This document shows positions 15,414 to 23,354 of a stretch of DNA of 23,429 bases, in pieces (the first letter of the stretch is position 1; every line of letters begins with the position of its first letter). The notes beneath the pieces were generated by a model. The model did no database searches. It was not told where the DNA came from and saw only the letters and a list, made by a program, of their open reading frames with translations. Source of the DNA: an uncultured Mollicutes bacterium (GTDB taxonomy: Bacteria; Bacillota_I; Bacilli_A; ML615J-28; CAG-313); NCBI GenBank assembly GCA_900538885.1, contig UQAI01000025.1, positions 1-23,429 on the forward strand. The letters are read 5' to 3'. Both the position numbers and the translations under genes were made by a program.

Positions 15414-15420
15414 GTGATAT

Positions 15421-15708
15421 ATGGCCGAAGTAAATAAAGTAAAAAAAGTTCCACTTCGTAAATGTGTTGTAACAAACGAACAACACCCTAAAATGGAAAT
15501 GTTTCGAGTAGTTAGAACGCAAGAAGGTAGTGTTGTGCTAGATGCTACTGGCAAAGTAAGAGGACATGGTGCTTATGTTTGTAAGAAAAAATCTGCTGTC
15601 TTAGCATCAATGAAAAAGAAAATTCTTGATCATCATTTAGAAACAGTAGTACCTGAAAATATATATAATGAAATGCTTGAAATTTTAGATAAAGAAGGTA
15701 TTAAATAA
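15421..15708 (+). CDS. rnpM: YlxR/RnpM family RNA-binding protein
   Basis: A 95-residue DUF448 protein. PLRKCVVTNEQ is the usual opening and GHGAYVCKK is a variant of the RGRGAYVC signature. The Bacillus homologue, YlxR or RnpM, binds RNase P and modulates it. Its place between nusA and ylxQ is conserved. AGGTGA lies across the nusA stop codon, four bases before the ATG, so coupling to nusA is likely. The gene name rests on family and position. Confidence 0.88.
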   Translation: MAEVNKVKKVPLRKCVVTNEQHPKMEMFRVVRTQEGSVVLDATGKVRGHGAYVCKKKSAVLASMKKKILDHHLETVVPENIYNEMLEILDKEGIK

Positions 15709-16017
15709 TTGGATAAAGTATGTAATTACTTAGGACTTGCGAAAAGGGCAGGTAAGCTTGTTGCTGGCACCGATGCAGTCTTGAAAAATTTAAATAAAAA
15801 ACAAATTAAATTAATATTTGTGGCGAGTGATTCATCACTTTCCACTATCGATAAGGTAGAAAAAAAAGCTTTCTTCTACCAAATCCCTGTAATAAAAAAA
15901 TATTCAACTGAAGAAATTGGAACAAGCATTGGATCAAATAATCCTAAAGTAATAGGAATTACTGATACCGGCTTTACTAAAGCAATTAAAGTTGAATTAG
16001 AAAGAAAAGGTGACTAA
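15709..16017 (+). CDS. L7Ae/YlxQ family RNA-binding protein
   Basis: A 102-residue protein of the L7Ae/L30e fold that binds kink-turn RNA. NYLGLAKRAGKLVAGTDAVL matches the conserved N terminus and IKLIFVASDSS the first core strand. The only sensible start is TTG at 15709, directly after the ylxR stop, with GAAGG at 15694-15698; an ATG is not available near it. The gene is in its normal place before infB. The rare start codon may keep its level low. Confidence 0.85.
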   Translation: MDKVCNYLGLAKRAGKLVAGTDAVLKNLNKKQIKLIFVASDSSLSTIDKVEKKAFFYQIPVIKKYSTEEIGTSIGSNNPKVIGITDTGFTKAIKVELERKGD

Positions 16018-16018
16018 A

Positions 16019-18418
16019 ATGAAAGTCAAAGAATTAGCAGAAATCTTTAAAATATCATCTTCTGAATTATTAAATCTTTTACCAAATGTTGGTGTCGATG
16101 TATCAGCCAAAGAAGAAACTATGGTTGATAAAGACGTAGAAAAGAAACTTGCTAAGCGTTATGGCGTGCCATATCCATTTAAGAAGGTAGTTCCCGCAAA
16201 ACCAAAGGTAGCGCCTCAAGTAAAGACTCAACCAAAAGTCGAGGAACCTAAAAAGATAGAAAAGAAAAAGGAAGAACCCAAAGCAGCCTTAAAGCCTAAA
16301 AAAGAAGAAAAGAAACAACCAGAAGTAAAAAAGGCGGCTCCCGCAAAACCAAAGGTAGAGTCTCAAGTAAAGGTAGAAGAACCAAAAAAAGTAGAAGAAC
16401 CTAAAAAAGAGGAAAAAGTAGTAGTTAAACCAATAATTGATGAAATTGTTCAACCACGTGTTGATGAAGCTACACTTGAAAAATATCAAGAATTTTTAGA
16501 AGATGATGAATATAATATTACTCGTGAAGCTAAAAGCTTAAGAAGAAAAAACAACCAAGCGGAAGAAGCGATAAAAGTTAAAAAGAAAAATAGTAACAAA
16601 AATCGTCATGAAAAAGCTAAAGAAAAAAGAACAAGTAATATTCCAAACAAAGAAGAAAAGAAAGATCACGTTTTATATTATGAAAATGGCATGAACGTAA
16701 GTGAAATTGCTAAGGCAATGAATATTAGTGTAACTGAGCTTGTTAAAAAATTATTTGTTTCGATGGGTATTCTTGCTAATGCAACTCAAAGTTTAGATCG
16801 TGATACTGCTGAACTTATCGCAATAGAATATGATTATGAAATCAAAGATAAACAAATCACTGACATGACAAGATTTGATGAAATGTCGTTTGAAGATAAT
16901 GAAGAAGACCTTGTAACCAGACCTGCTATCGTAACAATTATGGGTCACGTTGATCATGGTAAAACAACGTTACTTGATACAATTCGTAGTAGTCATGTTG
17001 TTAGTGGTGAAGCTGGTGGTATTACCCAACACATTGGTGCTTACCAAGTTGAAAAGAATGGTCATATAATTACTTTCATAGATACTCCGGGACATGCTGC
17101 CTTCACCGAAATGCGTGCTCGTGGTGCCCAAATTACTGATATTGTTGTCTTAGTGGTTGCGGCTGACGATGGTGTTATGCCTCAAACTAAAGAAGCGATT
17201 GAACATGCTCAAGCAGCTGGCGTTCCAATCATTGTTGCAGTAAACAAAATGGATAAACCAGGCGCATCACCAGATAGAATCAAACAAGAATTAACTGAAT
17301 ACAATCTACTTGCTGAAGATTGGGGTGGAGATACCATCTTTGTTCCAATTTCTGCACTAACTGGTAAAGGTGTAGATGAATTGCTTGAAATGATTGTTTT
17401 ATTAAGTGACATGAAAGAATATAAAGCCAACCCTAATCGTTTAGGTATTGGTACAGTAATTGAGGCTAAACTTGATAAAGGTAAAGGTCCAGTCGCAACA
17501 CTTCTTGTTCAAAATGGTACAATTAAAGTTGGTGACATTGTTGTAGTAGGTAACACTTATGGTAAGATTAGAGCAATGCAAAATGAATTAGGTCAATCAA
17601 TTAAATCAGCAGGTCCATCTAAACCAGTTGAAATCACAGGTATTATGGAAGTTCCATTTGCTGGTGAAAAATTCTTAGTTATCAATGATGAACGTAAAGC
17701 AAAAGAAATTGCTGAAACTAGATCATTCAACAAATTTAGTCAAGAAAAAGGTATCGGCAAAGCTGCATCTTTAAATGATATCTTTAAAAATCAAGAGGAT
17801 GAATCAATCAAAAATCTAAACTTAATTATTAAATGTGATGTACAAGGCTCAATTGAAGCTATCAAAGGCTTACTTGAAAAAATCAATATTGAAGGAACTA
17901 AAATCAATGTTATCAGTGCCCGTGTTGGTGGAATCACTGATAATGATATTAGTTTAGCCATTGCTTCTAAAGCTATCATCATTGGCTTTAATATTAGACC
18001 GCTTGCTCAAATAACAGATATTGCGAAAGAAAAAGGTGTAGAAATTAGATTATATAATATAATCTATAAATTACAAGAAGATATTGAAAAAGCTGTTAAA
18101 GGTATGCTTGATCCAGTATATGAAGAAAAATCAGCAGGTCAAGCTGAAGTTCGTGAAATTTATAAAGTAAGTAAAGTTGGAACAATTGCAGGTTGCTATG
18201 TTTTAAGTGGTAGTATTGTTCGTAACGGTGGTGTACGTGTTATTCGTGATAGCATCGTTGTATATACTGGCAAAATAGGCTCCTTAAAACGTTTCAAGGA
18301 TGATGCAAAAGAAGTTAAAGCAGGTTACGAATGTGGTATTACCATTGAAAACTATAACGACGTTAAAGTTGGAGATGTCTTAGAATGCTTTGTTATGGAA
18401 GAAGTAGAAAGGAATTAA
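16019..18418 (+). CDS. infB: Translation initiation factor IF-2
   Basis: A 799-residue GTPase that brings fMet-tRNA to the 30S subunit. It has two IF2_N-type modules, at 1-50 (MKVKELAEIFKIS) and about 217-270 (MNVSEIAKAMNISVTELVK), joined by a Lys/Glu/Pro-rich linker that contains a duplication. The G domain starts at about 300: GHVDHGKTT (G309 onward), DTPGHAAF and NKMDKP. Beta-barrel, IF2 core and C-terminal domains follow, ending in the fMet-tRNA-binding barrel (GYECGITIENYNDVKVGD). The frame is open from GTG 16010, but AAAAGGTGA fits the ATG at 16019. Confidence 0.97.
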   Translation: MKVKELAEIFKISSSELLNLLPNVGVDVSAKEETMVDKDVEKKLAKRYGVPYPFKKVVPAKPKVAPQVKTQPKVEEPKKIEKKKEEPKAALKPKKEEKKQPEVKKAAPAKPKVESQVKVEEPKKVEEPKKEEKVVVKPIIDEIVQPRVDEATLEKYQEFLEDDEYNITREAKSLRRKNNQAEEAIKVKKKNSNKNRHEKAKEKRTSNIPNKEEKKDHVLYYENGMNVSEIAKAMNISVTELVKKLFVSMGILANATQSLDRDTAELIAIEYDYEIKDKQITDMTRFDEMSFEDNEEDLVTRPAIVTIMGHVDHGKTTLLDTIRSSHVVSGEAGGITQHIGAYQVEKNGHIITFIDTPGHAAFTEMRARGAQITDIVVLVVAADDGVMPQTKEAIEHAQAAGVPIIVAVNKMDKPGASPDRIKQELTEYNLLAEDWGGDTIFVPISALTGKGVDELLEMIVLLSDMKEYKANPNRLGIGTVIEAKLDKGKGPVATLLVQNGTIKVGDIVVVGNTYGKIRAMQNELGQSIKSAGPSKPVEITGIMEVPFAGEKFLVINDERKAKEIAETRSFNKFSQEKGIGKAASLNDIFKNQEDESIKNLNLIIKCDVQGSIEAIKGLLEKINIEGTKINVISARVGGITDNDISLAIASKAIIIGFNIRPLAQITDIAKEKGVEIRLYNIIYKLQEDIEKAVKGMLDPVYEEKSAGQAEVREIYKVSKVGTIAGCYVLSGSIVRNGGVRVIRDSIVVYTGKIGSLKRFKDDAKEVKAGYECGITIENYNDVKVGDVLECFVMEEVERN
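16193..16372 (+). repeat. In-frame direct repeat in the IF-2 linker
   Basis: Two 33-base copies (16193-16225 and 16340-16372) differ at two positions and lie 147 bases, or 49 codons, apart. They encode PAKPKVAPQVK and PAKPKVESQVK. The linker therefore seems to have grown by tandem duplication of a Lys/Pro/Glu-rich unit. Confidence 0.75.
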
Positions 18419-18419
18419 A

Positions 18420-18758
18420 ATGTCATATCGTATCGATAGAATAGAAAAAATGATAGAAAAAGAATTAGCTTTAATCTTAAGAGATGAAGCTAAAAATGAA
18501 TTATTAAAATATGTATCAGTTACAAAAGTAACAGTAACAAATGATTTATCGCTTGCGACAATCTGGTATACAGTTTTAGGTAGTCAAAACGAAAAAGAAG
18601 CAACATCTAAACAATTAGTTAGTGCTAGCGGCTTTTTAAGAAGTGAACTTGCTCACCGTTTAGATTTACGCAAAACTCCAGAACTTCGTTTCAAATATGA
18701 TGAATCGTTAGAATATGGTAATCGTATTACCGCAATCTTAGATAGCTTAAAAAAATAA
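18420..18758 (+). CDS. rbfA: 30S ribosome-binding factor RbfA
   Basis: A 112-residue KH-like protein that acts late in 30S subunit maturation. RIDRIEKMIEKELALIL opens the protein, YVSVTKVTVTNDLSLATIWYTVLG is the central sheet, and LRKTPELRFKYDESLEYGNRI is the C-terminal signature. It starts one base after the infB stop, behind AAAGGAATT. The position after infB is conserved. Confidence 0.95.
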   Translation: MSYRIDRIEKMIEKELALILRDEAKNELLKYVSVTKVTVTNDLSLATIWYTVLGSQNEKEATSKQLVSASGFLRSELAHRLDLRKTPELRFKYDESLEYGNRITAILDSLKK

Positions 18759-18770
18759 GGGAGAAAACAT

Positions 18771-20576
18771 ATGGACCATTCACAAGTTTTAGAGAATATT
18801 AAAATAAAACTATCACTTGTTCCTAAAAAACCAGGATGTTACCAAATGAAAGATGAACATGGTAATATCATTTATGTAGGAAAAGCTAAAATTCTTCAAA
18901 ATAGATTAAAGAGTTATTTTACAGGTTCTCATGACGCCAAAACCACAAAAATGGTCCAAAATGTTTATGATTTTGAATATATTATAACAAGTAGTGAACT
19001 TGAAGCATTCTTGTTAGAATTAAACTACATTAAAGAATATCGTCCTAAATATAACATTATGCTAATGGATGATAAAACATACCCTTATATTGTGATTACT
19101 TCAGAAGAACATCCACGTTTAATTATGACAAGAGATGTAAAATTAAAAGGAAAAAAGAGACCATTAAAAATTTATGGTCCTTTTCCTAACGCTAAAGCTT
19201 GTCGTGATACCGTTGAAGTATTGAATAAAATATATCCCTTTAGAAAATGTCACACTATCCCTAAAAAAAGTTGTTTGTATTATGACATGAAACAGTGCCT
19301 TGCTCCATGTATAAATAGTGTTGATAAAGATGAATATTCACAAATTATCAATAAAGCAAATGAAGTATTATCAGGTAGTAATCAACAACTTTTAAAAGAA
19401 ATGAATAACAAAATGAATACTGCTGCTGAAAACCTTCAATTTGAAGATGCTATTGAATATCGTAATATTATTAATAGTATTAATGAATTACTAACACCTC
19501 AAAAGATGTCAATTCAAGATGGTAGAAATCGCGATATATTTGGCTATTTTGTGAAAGATGGAGTTGTTTGTGTCCAAATACTACATATGCGTTCCGGTAA
19601 ATTAATTGAACGTAGTGGTGAAGTTTTTGATATTATTGATAATCTAAATGATATCCTTTGTGAATATTTATATCAATTCTACGATTCTGATGCCGTAGTA
19701 AAACCTTCAGAACTTTTGATACCATATATTGAAGGATATGAAATACTAAAAGAGGCTCTTGATTTAAATGTGATAGTCCCAGTTAAAGGAATAAAAAAAC
19801 AACTAGTCAATTTAGGCTGTGAAAATGCTCAAAATAATCTAGAAAATATTCAAAAAATAAGATTAATTAAATTAAGTAAGACTACTAAACCACTAGAAGA
19901 ACTATCAAAAATTCTTAATATTGAATATCCTAAAGTAATTGAAATATTTGATAACTCTAATATATCAGGCGCATCACCTGTAAGTGCGATGGTTACCTAT
20001 ATTGATGGAGTACCATCACCTAAAGATTATCGTAAATATAAAGTAAAAACCGTAGATGGAGCAGATGACTACCATACAATGCAAGAGGTAATTGAAAGAA
20101 GATATTCAAGACTTCAAAAAGAACAAGGAAGATTACCTAATTTAATTATTGTTGATGGGGGTAAACCTCAAGTAAGAGCAGCAAGAGAAATCTTAAATAA
20201 GCTAGGATTAAACATAAATTTAATAGGGCTTGCGAAGGACGACAAGCACCGTACTGATATGATTATAACTAGTAAGCTTGAAGAAGTAAAACTTGATAAA
20301 AGTAGTAATACTTTCCTAATCCTTACCGCAATGCAAGATGAAGTACACCGTTTCGCAATTACTTATTTTAAACAAACACATAGCAAAAATACCTTTACCT
20401 CAATTTTTGATGATATTAAAGGTATTGGTAAAAAAAGAAAACTAATTCTTATGAAAGAATTTGATAATTTAGAAGAATTATCCCATGCTTCAGTTGACAA
20501 ACTTAAAGCTTTAGGTTTTCCTAAAGAACTAGCAATGGAAATTATAGAAGTAGTAAATAGTCGTGACCAATCTTAA
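18771..20576 (+). CDS. uvrC: Excinuclease ABC subunit C
   Basis: A 601-residue nuclease that makes both incisions in nucleotide excision repair. Domains: GIY-YIG nuclease (about 18-95, PGCYQMKDEHGNIIYVGKA), a Cys cluster C160, C168, C176 and C180 that fits the iron-sulfur site known in UvrC, a UVR motif near 205-235 that contacts UvrB, an RNase H-like nuclease (FDNSNISGASPVSAMV), and tandem helix-hairpin-helix at the end (KGIGKKRKLILMKEF). AAGGGAG precedes the ATG, 12 bases after rbfA. In many Bacilli truB and ribF follow rbfA; here uvrC does. No terminator separates it from the nusA operon, so it may be part of it. Confidence 0.96.
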   Translation: MDHSQVLENIKIKLSLVPKKPGCYQMKDEHGNIIYVGKAKILQNRLKSYFTGSHDAKTTKMVQNVYDFEYIITSSELEAFLLELNYIKEYRPKYNIMLMDDKTYPYIVITSEEHPRLIMTRDVKLKGKKRPLKIYGPFPNAKACRDTVEVLNKIYPFRKCHTIPKKSCLYYDMKQCLAPCINSVDKDEYSQIINKANEVLSGSNQQLLKEMNNKMNTAAENLQFEDAIEYRNIINSINELLTPQKMSIQDGRNRDIFGYFVKDGVVCVQILHMRSGKLIERSGEVFDIIDNLNDILCEYLYQFYDSDAVVKPSELLIPYIEGYEILKEALDLNVIVPVKGIKKQLVNLGCENAQNNLENIQKIRLIKLSKTTKPLEELSKILNIEYPKVIEIFDNSNISGASPVSAMVTYIDGVPSPKDYRKYKVKTVDGADDYHTMQEVIERRYSRLQKEQGRLPNLIIVDGGKPQVRAAREILNKLGLNINLIGLAKDDKHRTDMIITSKLEEVKLDKSSNTFLILTAMQDEVHRFAITYFKQTHSKNTFTSIFDDIKGIGKKRKLILMKEFDNLEELSHASVDKLKALGFPKELAMEIIEVVNSRDQS

Positions 20577-20593
20577 CCCTTACGCATAAAATA
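20566..20593 (+). promoter_or_regulatory. Sigma-K-like promoter of gerE
   Basis: AC at 20566-20567, 17 bases, then CATAAAATA at 20585-20593. This fits the mother-cell sigma-K pattern (AC, 17 bases, CATAnnnTA). The -35 part lies in the last codons of uvrC. The start would be near 20600, just before the GTGGGGA ribosome site. Confidence 0.55.
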
Positions 20594-20614
20594 AAATGAA
20601 AGTGTGGGGATTAG

Positions 20615-20824
20615 ATGCATAATACTAAGTTCTTAACTAGTCGAGAGCGTGAGATCTTCGAGTTATTGGTTGAAAATTATGATACTGATGAAATTGCTGA
20701 CAAATTTAATATTAGTAGTAAAACCGTTAGAAATCATATTTCCAATGTTATTCAAAAACTTGGAGTAAAAGGACGCAGTCAAGCTATTTTAGAGTTGATA
20801 AAAATGAATGAAATTAAACTATAA
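20615..20824 (+). CDS. gerE: GerE, late mother-cell sporulation regulator
   Basis: A 69-residue protein that is only a LuxR/FixJ-type helix-turn-helix. LTSREREIFELLVENYDTDEIA, then SSKTVRNHISNVIQKLGVKG and RSQAILELIKMNEIKL, follow Bacillus GerE (74 residues) almost position by position as I recall it; the match is closer than to LuxR proteins in general. GerE works with sigma-K RNA polymerase in the mother cell and switches late spore-coat genes on or off. The sigma-K-like promoter and the nearby spore protein gene support this. The exonuclease gene follows closely and probably shares the transcript. Confidence 0.88.
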   Translation: MHNTKFLTSREREIFELLVENYDTDEIADKFNISSKTVRNHISNVIQKLGVKGRSQAILELIKMNEIKL

Positions 20825-20841
20825 AGAAAGGAGTGATGACT

Positions 20842-21711
20842 TTGATTAGCGTGTGTGGACAAATTAGAAAAATAAATTTAGACGAACGCATTTTTGAAAT
20901 AAAAATCAAAAACAGAATTGAATTTTTCTATTTTAGCCGTAGCCAGTACAAAAGATTTAAGCCATACTTGCATGAAGGCCTATATGTTTTCTTTTTATGT
21001 AAAGAAGAAAGAACTATCAAATGTCATCGTTCAACAAGAGAAGTAATTAGTTTCACAAAAATGATAAGGCATACTTCCAAAGGCTTCATGACCTATTATG
21101 ATATAGATATGATTAAAAAAGGCGTGAATAAACTTTTATCAAAAGATGCCTACCGTATGTTTATTGACTTAGAGTTTACAATGCCAAGTTTTTCGTATGT
21201 TCATGGTAGTGGCTTCAAACCTGAAATTATTCAGTATGGTATTTACCTAGAAGATAATGATGGTAACCTGGTGTTAACCGAACACGATAATGTATTACCA
21301 CTTGATATAAATCGTATAACTGATAGAACATATAGCTTTTTAAACCTTACTGAAAAAGACTTTAAAAAAGCAAAAACATATAATCAATTCTACTATATGC
21401 TTAAAAATCTTCTAACATATTACCAACCAATAGTCTATGTTTGGGGACGCAATGATATATATGTTATTGATCTATCATGTGAAATGCACCATAAACCTAA
21501 AATACTAGAACGCAAACAAGTAGTAAATATAATGCAAGTAATAAAAAATTATTATAGTATTAAGTCTGATATAGGTCTTTTTAATGCCTATGAACTATTT
21601 GGTAAAAAAGCTCCTGCTCCTCAAGATCATGATTCATTACATGATGCGGTAGCAACATCAGAAGTATTTCATTTATTTTTAGAAGAAATAACCAAAAAGA
21701 ATAATAAATAA
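20842..21711 (+). CDS. DEDDh 3'-5' exonuclease-like protein with extra N-terminal domain
   Basis: A 289-residue protein with a C-terminal RNase T/DnaQ-type exonuclease domain (about 104-285). Metal ligands are seen as D109-x-E111 (FIDLEFT), D205 in WGRND, and H263 with D268 in HDSLHDA, so all four acidic residues and the general-base His are present and it should be active on RNA or DNA ends. The first 75 residues are beta-rich (CGQIRKINLDERIFEIKI) and could be a small barrel that binds nucleic acid. Start: AAAGGAG at 20827-20833 fits TTG 20842; GTG 20833 and ATG 20836 are too close. It follows gerE by 17 bases. KapD of Bacillus, a sporulation-linked exonuclease, is a possible analogue. Confidence 0.8.
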   Translation: MISVCGQIRKINLDERIFEIKIKNRIEFFYFSRSQYKRFKPYLHEGLYVFFLCKEERTIKCHRSTREVISFTKMIRHTSKGFMTYYDIDMIKKGVNKLLSKDAYRMFIDLEFTMPSFSYVHGSGFKPEIIQYGIYLEDNDGNLVLTEHDNVLPLDINRITDRTYSFLNLTEKDFKKAKTYNQFYYMLKNLLTYYQPIVYVWGRNDIYVIDLSCEMHHKPKILERKQVVNIMQVIKNYYSIKSDIGLFNAYELFGKKAPAPQDHDSLHDAVATSEVFHLFLEEITKKNNK

Positions 21712-21712
21712 C

Positions 21713-21732
21713 CCTCACATTGTGAGGTTTTT
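21713..21732 (+). terminator. Terminator after the exonuclease gene
   Basis: CCTCAC and GTGAGG form a 6-bp stem (21713-21718 and 21722-21727) with loop ATT, followed by five T residues. It directly follows the stop codon. Confidence 0.7.
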
Positions 21733-21758
21733 ATTTATAAGGATATTGATAAAAAATA

Positions 21759-21828
21759 AAATAGAGAACAAATAAAGAAAAATAAGGAACAAATAAGGAA
21801 CGAAAAATTTGATTTTTGTTCCTTATTT
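21759..21828. repeat. 11-nt tandem repeats and an inverted copy before the fic gene
   Basis: Two identical units AAATAAGGAAC stand at 21780-21790 and 21791-21801, after two degenerate ones at 21759-21769 and 21770-21780, spaced about one helical turn apart. An inverted copy, GTTCCTTATTT, lies at 21818-21828. The last direct unit and the inverted copy extend into a 17-bp palindrome (21791-21808 with 21812-21828, one bulged G). The -35 of the fic promoter sits at its centre. The start site is downstream, so this is a DNA operator rather than an RNA hairpin. Confidence 0.7.
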
Positions 21829-21837
21829 TGTTATAAT
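21809..21837 (+). promoter_or_regulatory. Promoter of the fic gene
   Basis: TTGATT (21809-21814), a 17-base spacer and TATAAT (21832-21837), with TG at 21829-21830 as an extended -10. The -35 begins in the loop of the palindrome and the spacer is covered by the inverted repeat, so a bound protein would block RNA polymerase. Confidence 0.7.
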
Positions 21838-21856
21838 ATACTTGGAGATGATAAAT

Positions 21857-22963
21857 ATGAAATTGGAGTTTAAATATACAAATCAACTTGTTAGTTACTT
21901 GTTAAATATCGAAAAGTATAAAACCGCTTTAGAATACTTGTACTTGCCAACGAGAACAAAGCAAAAATTAATGTATGATGCCAAACTTAAAAAAACACAT
22001 TTTTCTACAAGTATTGAAGGAAATGTTTTATCTTTAAAACAAGTTGAAAATGTAATCAGTCAAAAGAATCAAATCAGTAAATTTGCTGCTGAAGTAGAAG
22101 TACAAAATTATTGGGATGCATTATCGTTTTTAGGAGAGGAAAAATCAAAAAAAACGCCATTATCTAAAGAATTCATTTATAAATTGCACGATATAATCGA
22201 AAGAAGTGGGAAACTTAAGAGAATAGAATTTAGAGGTCCTACTCCTCCAGGCGTTTTGTTTGCTGTATATGAGGATAAAACTAAATGTGTAGAATACATT
22301 CCACCAGAGTGGTGCGATATTGAACCATTAATTGATGAACTAATAGCTTGGTTTTACAATAATCAGTCTCTACCAACTCCAATTTTAGCAGCAATAACAA
22401 GTTATGCATTTGTTAGTATTCATCCCTTTTCTAATGGTAATGGTCGTACATCAAGAGCGCTTGCAACATATATTCTAATGATTAAAGATTACGATTTTAA
22501 AGGGTTTAATTCTTTTGAAGAATATTATATGAATGATCTTGAAGGATATTACAATTCGCTACAAATGGGGCTTCCTGCATTGTTTTATGACGAAAGAGAA
22601 AATCCACCACATTTAGAAGTATGGATAGAATATTTTTGCAAAATTATGTCCTTAAACGCTGAAAATATTTATCACCAAGCTAAAGAAGCTTCAACTAAGG
22701 ACATAGCTAATGCATTAAATGGATTGTCTAAAAAAGATTTAATACTAGTAAGATATTGTTTAGAAAATAATATAACCATAGTGAAAAATAAAGAATTAGC
22801 CACATTATTTGGAGTAACTTCAAGAGCCATCTCGAAATGGATGGTAGAATGGGTTAATAAGAAATTATTAATACCTAATGGTGGAAACACTAGAATAACC
22901 AGTTATAAACTAGCAGATAAATACGCGCATTTAAAAATATCTGATATTGGTTTTACAAATTAA
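21857..22963 (+). CDS. Fic-family protein (class II AMPylase type) with C-terminal winged helix
   Basis: A 368-residue protein. The inhibitory helix motif is in the N-terminal region: S50-x3-E54-G55 in STSIEGN, which places it in class II, where the Glu blocks ATP until relieved. The active-site motif is H189-PFSNGNGRTSR-200, complete with the catalytic His and both Arg, so it should transfer AMP to a protein hydroxyl. The last 75 residues form a winged helix (NKELATLFGVTSRAISKW). The frame is open from TTG 21809, but that codon is in the promoter; GGAG at 21844-21847 fits ATG 21857. The target is unknown. The repeats before the gene suggest self-regulation through the winged helix. Confidence 0.9.
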   Translation: MKLEFKYTNQLVSYLLNIEKYKTALEYLYLPTRTKQKLMYDAKLKKTHFSTSIEGNVLSLKQVENVISQKNQISKFAAEVEVQNYWDALSFLGEEKSKKTPLSKEFIYKLHDIIERSGKLKRIEFRGPTPPGVLFAVYEDKTKCVEYIPPEWCDIEPLIDELIAWFYNNQSLPTPILAAITSYAFVSIHPFSNGNGRTSRALATYILMIKDYDFKGFNSFEEYYMNDLEGYYNSLQMGLPALFYDERENPPHLEVWIEYFCKIMSLNAENIYHQAKEASTKDIANALNGLSKKDLILVRYCLENNITIVKNKELATLFGVTSRAISKWMVEWVNKKLLIPNGGNTRITSYKLADKYAHLKISDIGFTN

Positions 22964-22988
22964 ATTTTATCTATTAGTTAATAGTATG

Positions 22989-23021
22989 AAATAGGATTAG
23001 TGTAGAGCTAATCCTATTTTT
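22989..23021 (+). terminator. Terminator after fic
   Basis: A perfect 12-bp stem (22989-23000 with 23008-23019) and a seven-base loop, ending in a T-run to 23021. It lies 26 bases after the fic stop codon. Confidence 0.85.
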
Positions 23022-23204
23022 CAAGTTATATCAATGTTTATATCAAATTACAAAAAGCGCTATTTACATTTATTTCGCATAATTATGTGCTATTCAACTA
23101 CCAATAATCGTACTTTAGTTTAAGCCTTACCAATTATCTATAACAATAATTATAGACTATAAATATTTAGTACCAAAAATTTAAAAAGCATATAACAAAT
23201 TAAT
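23022..23204. other. AT-rich non-coding stretch
   Basis: No plausible gene, ribosome site, promoter pair or long repeat is seen here on either strand. It lies between the fic terminator and the decayed gene, and may be remnant DNA. Confidence 0.5.
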
Positions 23205-23244
23205 CCGCAAAACTATTAACAAATAAAAGTTTTGCGGTTATAAT
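23205..23244 (+). promoter_or_regulatory. Promoter with inverted repeat before the truncated gene
   Basis: TTAACA (23216-23221), a 17-base spacer and TATAAT (23239-23244). A perfect inverted repeat, CCGCAAAACT (23205-23214) and AGTTTTGCGG (23228-23237), flanks the -35 and fills the spacer, as an operator would. It is not followed by a T tract, so it is not a terminator. Confidence 0.6.
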
Positions 23245-23264
23245 AAAACATAGGAGTTGATAAT

Positions 23265-23354
23265 ATGATTAAAAGAGATTTATTATTAGAAAAAATAAAA
23301 GACTATAAAGATAAAGATATTATCAATAGTATCCAACCAAAATTTTGTCCATAA
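23265..23354 (+). pseudogene. N-terminal remnant of a DUF4143-type AAA ATPase gene
   Basis: A 29-codon frame with ribosome site TAGGAG (23251-23256) and an intact promoter. Its first 20 residues (MIKRDLLLEKIKDYKDKDII) match the usual opening of AAA ATPases of the ATP-binding/DUF4143 family, which continue with KVITGIRRCGKSTLL as I recall it. Here the P-loop is missing: after DII the frame reads NSIQPKFCP and stops. The break is thus near 23325. Recognition is from memory of a short stretch, so the family call is moderate; that the gene is cut short is clear if it is right. Confidence 0.5.

Noticed and set aside
16289..16489. A Phe-rich antisense frame in infB.
   Set aside because: It is the complement of the Lys-rich linker (AAA/AAG read as TTT/CTT), hence an artefact.
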